Below are positions 15,181 to 18,554 of a DNA stretch of 18,554 nucleotides, piece by piece. The stretch's first letter is position 1. The number at the start of each line of letters is the position of its first letter. The notes under the pieces were generated by a model. That model did not search any database. It was given only the letters and a program-made list of their open reading frames with translations, and was not told the DNA's origin. The DNA comes from Candidatus Binatia bacterium. Its GTDB lineage: Bacteria; Desulfobacterota_B; Binatia; UBA9968; JAJDTQ01. The stretch spans positions 1 to 18,554 of the forward strand of contig JAJDTQ010000179.1 in assembly GCA_022827045.1 (NCBI GenBank), given 5' to 3'. A program made the translations under genes and the position numbers.

Positions 15181-17267
15181 TAGGCTTCATATTGCACCTC
15201 ATCTGGACGTTGCGTTACAAGCTCGCGGGAAGGAGTTCGCTTCGTGAACTTCCGGCCCTGCTGCTTGACGGGCGGCTGGTCACCGGGAGGCTCGTAAAGC
15301 CACTCGTTCTTGTCGTTGTAGCGGTAGGCTCGAAGCAGGCCATGGCGGCGCCATTGTTTGACGGTGTGGGTCGAGACGTCGAGCATGGCAGCAGCTTCGC
15401 TGACGGTCAACAGGCCGCGGACACGCAGGCGCTTGTACCGGGAGGCCAAGCGGTACTCTTTGCGTATGGCCTGTACGCGCTGCGGCCGGAAGACGACGCC
15501 GTGGCCGGTGCGCAGTCCGCTTTCGTTCAGCAAGGCGGCGATCTCCGCGTCGGTGTGGCTGTCGAGCAGGTTGTCGATCTGCGCGACGACGCCGTCAGGG
15601 GTCCGGTACCGTTGCCCTGCGGGAAGTTCGGGAGCCAGCCGTAGCGTCCGCGTCGCCCCGCCGCGCAGGCGCACGCCAAGAGCGATCTCGGCGCCTCGCG
15701 TGATGGTGACGTCGTCGATCAGCAGCCTTGCCATGCGCTTGCGCTCGCGGTCCGGCGTCGCCGGATCCTTCCACAGGCGCGGGAAGTCGGTAGCCAGGGC
15801 TAGGACGCGTTGACGCTGGGCGTCGTCGAGTCGTCCAGTATCCTCGGCACGCCGCTGCTCGAGTTCGCGGCGAGCCTCGTCCAGAGCGCGCAACCTGGCG
15901 TTCCACTCGGCCTCCAGGACATCGGCCACGAGCCGGTTGTCGGGATGGGCCTGCATGAAGCGTTGCCGCGCCAGTTCCGCCTCCTCGCGGGCCCTCTCGA
16001 CGGTCTGGGCGCGCCAGGCATCGACCTCGTCGGCACGTGCCGCCAGTTCGTCCTGGACCTTGAGCGCCACGGTCAACGTGACGGGCGTCATCAGTTCCAC
16101 CAGCAACGCGCCCACGGCGCGGTCGATGCCGGCGCCGGGTATGGACTGGCACTTGGCGTCCGCGCTCTGGATGCCGGCGCGCTGGCAGACGTAGTCTGGA
16201 ACCCGCCGATCCCGGCGGGTGTGATAGCGGACCGTCATGCCCTGCCCGCACACGCCGCACAGGGCAAGACCCTGCAACAGCGCCGGCCCCTCGCGGGCTG
16301 GACCGCGGCGACGGTCCGCGCCGTGGGCCAGCGCGTTGTCGCGCAGATGCCGTTGATTGGCCTCGAAGCGATCCCATGCGATGTAGCCGGGATGCGCGTC
16401 CCGCAGCAGGACCGTCCACTCGTCGAGGGGCACGCGGCGCCACTCGACGACGCCGCCCGGGCGGCGCCGCTGCCGGCTGCGCCCGAACGCGTAGGCTCCG
16501 GCATAGCGCGGATTGTGCAGTACCTGCAGGACGCGCGAGTGGTCCAGCGGCCGCCAGTGCAGTTCGCCCTTGTGCCCCCCGCTGCGGAGGCGGCGGGGGA
16601 AGAGCAGGCCCGCGTCGCGGAAGTGGCGAACCGTGGCGGTCGCAGAGCCGGTGCGGTCGAAGGTGTCGAACATCAGCCGCAAGGACCGCTGCACCTGGGC
16701 GTCCGGATCGAGTGCGACCCGGTCCAGCGGATCGTAGACCAGTCCCACCGGCAGCGGCACCTTCAGGGCCCCGCGCCGCGCCTGATTCAGCAGGCCGCCG
16801 CGCAGCCGGGCGTGGAGCATGTGCAACTCCGCCTCGCTCATGGTGCCCTTGAGGCCGAGCAGCAGCCGGTCGTTGAAGTCGCCGGGATCGTAGACGCCGT
16901 CCTCGTCGAGGATCAGCGTGTCGCTCAACGCGGAGATCTCCAGCAGGCGGTGCCAGTCGGTGGAGTTGCGCGCCAGCCGCGACACCTCGAGCCCGAGCAC
17001 GATTCCGGCCCGGCCCATGCCGACCTCCGCGACCAGGCGCTGGAACCCGTCGCGATCCCGGTCGGCGCCCGACTGGCCGAGATCGGTGTCGATCACCACC
17101 ACGCGCTCGGCCGGCCAGCCAAGCGCCACCGCCCGTTCGCGCAGGGCGTACTGGCGGCGCGTGCTCTCCGTGTTCTCGTAGACCTGGCGCACCGTGGACT
17201 GACGCACGTAGAGATAGGCGTCACGGCTCAGATGGTCGGCGCTCACCTTGCGATGGACTTCGTTCAT
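15180..17267 (-). CDS. Large serine recombinase (recombinase family protein)
   Basis: A 695-residue large serine recombinase. The resolvase-type domain has the catalytic Ser at about residue 24 in YVRQS, arginines R97/R100 in VSRLARN, and the helix GTMSEAELHMLHARLRGG. A recombinase domain follows (about 165-310), then a zinc ribbon with LCGVC (C337, C340), C361 and C373, and a long coiled coil (about 402-475). The C-terminus holds a MerR-like helix-turn-helix (about 619-645, LLTVSEAAAMLDVSTHTVKQW). All parts of an active enzyme are present. ATG 17267 is preceded by GGAGG and overlaps the orfB stop as ATGA; longer in-frame starts run through orfB and do not look like protein. Its TAG stop sits on the left junction. 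It should integrate and excise the element. Confidence 0.93.
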   Translation of the reverse strand: MNEVHRKVSADHLSRDAYLYVRQSTVRQVYENTESTRRQYALRERAVALGWPAERVVVIDTDLGQSGADRDRDGFQRLVAEVGMGRAGIVLGLEVSRLARNSTDWHRLLEISALSDTLILDEDGVYDPGDFNDRLLLGLKGTMSEAELHMLHARLRGGLLNQARRGALKVPLPVGLVYDPLDRVALDPDAQVQRSLRLMFDTFDRTGSATATVRHFRDAGLLFPRRLRSGGHKGELHWRPLDHSRVLQVLHNPRYAGAYAFGRSRQRRRPGGVVEWRRVPLDEWTVLLRDAHPGYIAWDRFEANQRHLRDNALAHGADRRRGPAREGPALLQGLALCGVCGQGMTVRYHTRRDRRVPDYVCQRAGIQSADAKCQSIPGAGIDRAVGALLVELMTPVTLTVALKVQDELAARADEVDAWRAQTVERAREEAELARQRFMQAHPDNRLVADVLEAEWNARLRALDEARRELEQRRAEDTGRLDDAQRQRVLALATDFPRLWKDPATPDRERKRMARLLIDDVTITRGAEIALGVRLRGGATRTLRLAPELPAGQRYRTPDGVVAQIDNLLDSHTDAEIAALLNESGLRTGHGVVFRPQRVQAIRKEYRLASRYKRLRVRGLLTVSEAAAMLDVSTHTVKQWRRHGLLRAYRYNDKNEWLYEPPGDQPPVKQQGRKFTKRTPSRELVTQRPDEVQYEA

Positions 17268-17557
17268 GCCATCCTCCGCGCCATGTGCGGGCGGATCATC
17301 GTCAACAGGATGTCGACCGTGCTCGTTTCCACGTCCGCCGGCAACGGCTCCGAGAGACGCGGCGTGGCGGTGACCGCCGCCTCGGGCAGGGTGGCCAGAA
17401 CATCCAGCCAGCCTGCGATACCCCGTTGCGCCAGAACCGCGAGTCCCTCCCGGTCCCGCACGGGGCCGGCGTTCACGGCCTGACCGCGCAATCGTTCGTA
17501 ACTGGTCGCGAAGCGCGCCGGCGGCGCCGAGCCGTTGTGATGGCGCGCGCCGTTCAC
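17264..17557 (-). CDS. orfB: small accessory protein of the recombinase element
   Basis: About 97 residues from the GTG at 17557, which overlaps the orfA stop as GTGA; its own TGA overlaps the recombinase ATG as ATGA. Both ends are therefore translationally coupled. A GTG at 17575 would give a 103-residue form overlapping orfA by 22 bases. The sequence has no family motif I can name: an Asn/His-rich start (NGARHHNGSAPPARFAT), a helical middle (REGLAVLAQRGIAGWLDVLA) and an amphipathic end (VDILLTMIRPHMARRMA). Its constant position between an HTH gene and the recombinase suggests a role in recombination control or directionality; that is inference. It could also be made as a fusion to orfA by frameshifting. 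Confidence 0.75.
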   Translation of the reverse strand: MNGARHHNGSAPPARFATSYERLRGQAVNAGPVRDREGLAVLAQRGIAGWLDVLATLPEAAVTATPRLSEPLPADVETSTVDILLTMIRPHMARRMA

Positions 17558-18015
17558 GGGCGTTTTTTTTGCCACGCCAGAACACGGTCGATGCTGCGCC
17601 GGTGCACGGAGAGCCCGAACCGCTCGCGCACCAGCTCCACCAAGTCGCGGGAACTCGGCGATGGCCGCTGCTCCCGCGCCGCGCGGATCGCCTCGACCAC
17701 CTCCGCGCCGAGCTTGTGCGCTCGCCGAGGCCCGGGACGCGCCGGCACCAGCGCCGGCAATCCGCCCGTCTCGTAGGCGCGTTGCACCGTGTAGAACGTC
17801 GGCCGCGAGAGGCCGAAGCGCGTCGCGGCTGCGCTGACCGACTCGCCCTCTTCGTGAACCCGGCGCAGCATCTCGTACTTGACCTGCAGCAGGTCGCGCG
17901 GGTCGAAGAAGGGGTTGGAGAGAAACAGCTCGTCGCGCACCTGCTCGGGGTGGGCGTTGAGGCAGCCGCGTTCCCTGAGGGTGCGCGTCTTGTCGTCGAT
18001 GGGCTGTCTTGCCAT
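17554..18015 (-). CDS. orfA: helix-turn-helix protein of the recombinase element
   Basis: A 153-residue soluble protein. A helix-turn-helix of the transposase/Hin type is at about 57-80 (GESVSAAATRFGLSRPTFYTVQ), followed by a Pro/Arg linker (ALVPARPGPRRAHKL). A second helical domain (KLGAEVVEAIRAA, then SSRDLVELVRERFGLSVHRRSIDRVL) looks like a winged-helix extension, as in N-terminal halves of IS630/IS481-like transposases. No catalytic domain is present, so it probably binds element DNA as regulator or directionality factor. ATG 18015 has GGAGG eight bases upstream and a promoter about 40 bases upstream. Its last codons run through eight A residues before the TGA that overlaps orfB. Confidence 0.85.
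   Translation of the reverse strand: MARQPIDDKTRTLRERGCLNAHPEQVRDELFLSNPFFDPRDLLQVKYEMLRRVHEEGESVSAAATRFGLSRPTFYTVQRAYETGGLPALVPARPGPRRAHKLGAEVVEAIRAAREQRPSPSSRDLVELVRERFGLSVHRRSIDRVLAWQKKRP
17563..17570 (-). promoter_or_regulatory. A8 slippery run, candidate -1 frameshift site
   Basis: On the minus strand orfA ends TGG CAA AAA AAA CGC CCG TGA. The heptamer A AAA AAA lies in the zero frame, and a -1 slip reads ...AAA AAA ACG CCC GTG AAC, which is exactly the orfB frame. Slippage by ribosome or RNA polymerase would make an OrfA-OrfB fusion of about 250 residues. No stem-loop stimulator was verified. Confidence 0.5.
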
Positions 18016-18056
18016 GGGGATGCCTCCGGTATCGGGCGCTAGTGTATGTAAATCTA

Positions 18057-18084
18057 TTTATGACCATATTGGTAGGGATGTCAA
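18057..18084 (-). promoter_or_regulatory. Promoter of the orfA-orfB-recombinase operon
   Basis: A perfect minus-strand -35 TTGACA (18079-18084) is followed after 16 bases by CATAAA (18057-18062, 4/6 matches). Transcription would start near 18050, leaving a leader of about 35 bases that contains the GGAGG of orfA. The 18016-18229 gap is much AT-richer than the genes around it. Upstream, TGTTGAC...CATAAT motifs occur in opposite orientations at 18088-18104 (read on the minus strand) and 18204-18224 (read on the plus strand) and may be operators. Confidence 0.6.
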
Positions 18085-18229
18085 GGTCATTATGCGCGTC
18101 AACAGGGCTATGGCACGGCTTGTATATGCCATTGACAGGTATTTCAGCACCACCACAGCATAGCAGCTCCTCCCCCGCCGCTTGTACGCCCTGCGCGTAA
18201 TCGTGTTGACATATGCGTCATAATCTCCC

Positions 18230-18466
18230 TTACACCACCCAGTCGATGGCTTCCGCGAGCGCCAACAGGTCCTCCACCCGGAACGCGGAGCGGCCGCGCC
18301 CCACGGAGACGAACGGATCCGCCGCCGCCACGCTGGTCCAGCCCACCGGCAGGTGCCGTAGCGCGCCGCCTTCGCCCTCGTAGTAGACCCGGTCGATTCC
18401 CCAGCACAGCTTGATCTGGATCAGCTCGAACTCGCGACCACGAAGCGGATGGAAAGGGTGTGTGAT
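18230..18466 (-). CDS. DUF5372-like protein, start codon not resolved
   Basis: A minus-strand frame ending in TAA at 18230-18232 encodes about 79 residues resembling DUF5372: ITHPFHPLRGREFELIQIK, CWGIDRVYYEGEGGALRHLP, GWTSVAAADPFVSVGRGRSAFRVEDLLALAEAI. The conserved part begins at ATC (18464-18466). No ATG, GTG or TTG lies in frame between it and the right junction, and the frame stays open through 18525 into antisense istA without gaining a start. Translation may begin at the ATC (AGAAGG lies six bases upstream), or the 5' end was lost on integration. Function is unknown; I recall such genes near mobile-element genes but cannot check this. Confidence 0.65.
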   Translation of the reverse strand: MTHPFHPLRGREFELIQIKLCWGIDRVYYEGEGGALRHLPVGWTSVAAADPFVSVGRGRSAFRVEDLLALAEAIDWVV

Positions 18467-18517
18467 CCGGAACCTTCTCGGCGCCTGACCCCTCTCGGGT
18501 GCAGTCGACGACTCAGG

Positions 18518-18525
18518 CCAAGGGC
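18518..18525. other. Right recombination junction core (attR-like)
   Basis: CCAAGGGC repeats the left core at 15173-15180. Inside the element GGTGCA (18498-18503) lies 14 bases away. Outside, CGGCCG lies at 18535-18540. The AA at 18520-18521 is near the dyad centre of the inferred sites and is a candidate crossover dinucleotide. Confidence 0.7.
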
Positions 18526-18554
18526 AAGGTGGAGCGGCCGATCCGCTACATCCG
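18526..18554 (+). pseudogene. istA: istA 3' portion resumes (cut by window end)
   Basis: The last 29 bases read AAG GTG GAG CGG CCG ATC CGC TAC ATC CG, that is K-V-E-R-P-I-R-Y-I-R. This is the expected continuation of IstA after RTKG and includes the Glu taken here as the third catalytic acid. It joins in frame to codons ending at 15180. The fragment continues beyond the window. Confidence 0.88.

Larger units (their letters stand above)
15181..18525 (-). mobile_element. Serine-recombinase element inserted in istA (3,345 bp)
   Basis: The element carries, in minus-strand order, a DUF5372-like frame, orfA (HTH), orfB and a large serine recombinase, the last three translationally coupled. Its boundaries follow from the split istA: codons ...ACC AAG GGC at 15172-15180 resume as AAG GTG GAG CGG CCG at 18526. 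The 8-mer CCAAGGGC flanks it at 15173-15180 and 18518-18525. Stated length counts one copy of that core. Short shared core, no long terminal inverted repeats and no DDE transposase in the insert agree with site-specific serine integration. Confidence 0.88.
14351..18554 (+). mobile_element. IS21-family element, interrupted and cut by the window end
   Basis: The left end is placed near TGTTGGTGTCAG at 14351 because repeated IS21-type end motifs begin there and istA follows 70 bases further on. istA is split by an inner element at 15181-18525 and resumes at 18526. The downstream istB helper gene and right end would lie beyond the window. The exact left base and the target duplication cannot be fixed without the other end. 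Confidence 0.8.

Noticed and set aside
15810..17483. Plus-strand open frame opposite the serine recombinase
   Set aside because: Shadow of the recombinase gene; no recognisable protein features.
17268..17585. N-terminal extension of the recombinase by 106 residues
   Set aside because: The extra residues are Arg/Gly-rich and lie over orfB in another frame; GGAGG and the ATGA overlap support ATG 17267.
18144..18407. 87-residue minus-strand frame before orfA
   Set aside because: It overlaps the DUF5372-like frame in a different phase; the DUF5372 frame gives a coherent protein, this one is Gly/Arg-rich.
15181..18525. Insert as an ordinary DDE transposon with target duplication
   Set aside because: The only recombination enzyme in it is a serine recombinase and no terminal inverted repeats abut the junctions; the 8-bp identity is better read as an att core.

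Overview
The window is high-GC bacterial DNA with dense, often overlapping genes, one encoded-CCA tRNA and no CRISPR array. Coding stretches reach about 75% G+C; 9001-9060, for example, has 47 G/C of 60. The gene families present (luciferase-like flavin oxidoreductase, DUF2161, DUF983, PF10023 lipoprotein peptidase, IS21 with a large serine recombinase) suit a high-GC proteobacterium or a related, perhaps uncultured, lineage. No marker here fixes the taxon, so this is inference only.

Region 1 (1-3833) is chromosomal. A DUF2161 PD-(D/E)XK protein on the plus strand converges on a tightly coupled minus-strand pair: an SDR/DUF2867 protein followed by an LLM flavin-dependent oxidoreductase. About 500 bp without a credible gene follows, holding a 12-bp tandem repeat and a strong terminator-like hairpin.

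Region 2 (3751-10457) is a minus-strand run. In transcription order it has the two halves of a heterodimeric ABC exporter, a PF10023 zinc-peptidase lipoprotein, a DUF983 membrane protein, a Mut7-C/zinc-ribbon protein, tRNA-Asn(GTT), a RidA/CnbZ-like protein, and then the hairpin. The exporter halves have complementary canonical and degenerate ATP sites.

Region 3 (10458-14281) holds a divergent plus-strand pair (SAM-dependent methyltransferase, then an unrecognised multi-pass membrane protein). After these come a minus-strand AAA/DUF4143 ATPase with a promoter implying a nearly leaderless mRNA, and a divergent Ham1/RdgB-like NTP pyrophosphatase in noticeably lower-GC DNA.

Region 4 (about 14351-18554) is a nested mobile element. 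An IS21-family element begins near 14351 and its transposase gene istA runs in frame to 15180. There it is cut by a 3,345-bp serine-recombinase element, 15181-18525. istA resumes in frame at 18526 and continues past the window end. The interruption lies two codons before the glutamate of the KGKVER motif, which I take to be the third DDE residue, so the left fragment should be catalytically dead. The inner element carries, all on the minus strand, a DUF5372-like reading frame with no usual start codon, a promoter, a small HTH gene (orfA), a small coupled gene (orfB) and a 695-residue serine recombinase. An eight-A run at the orfA/orfB overlap is positioned exactly for a -1 frameshift. Removing 15181-18525 would restore the istA frame and one copy of an 8-bp core, CCAAGGGC. 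This nested element, its inferred att sites and its possible transframe protein are the most interesting content of the window.
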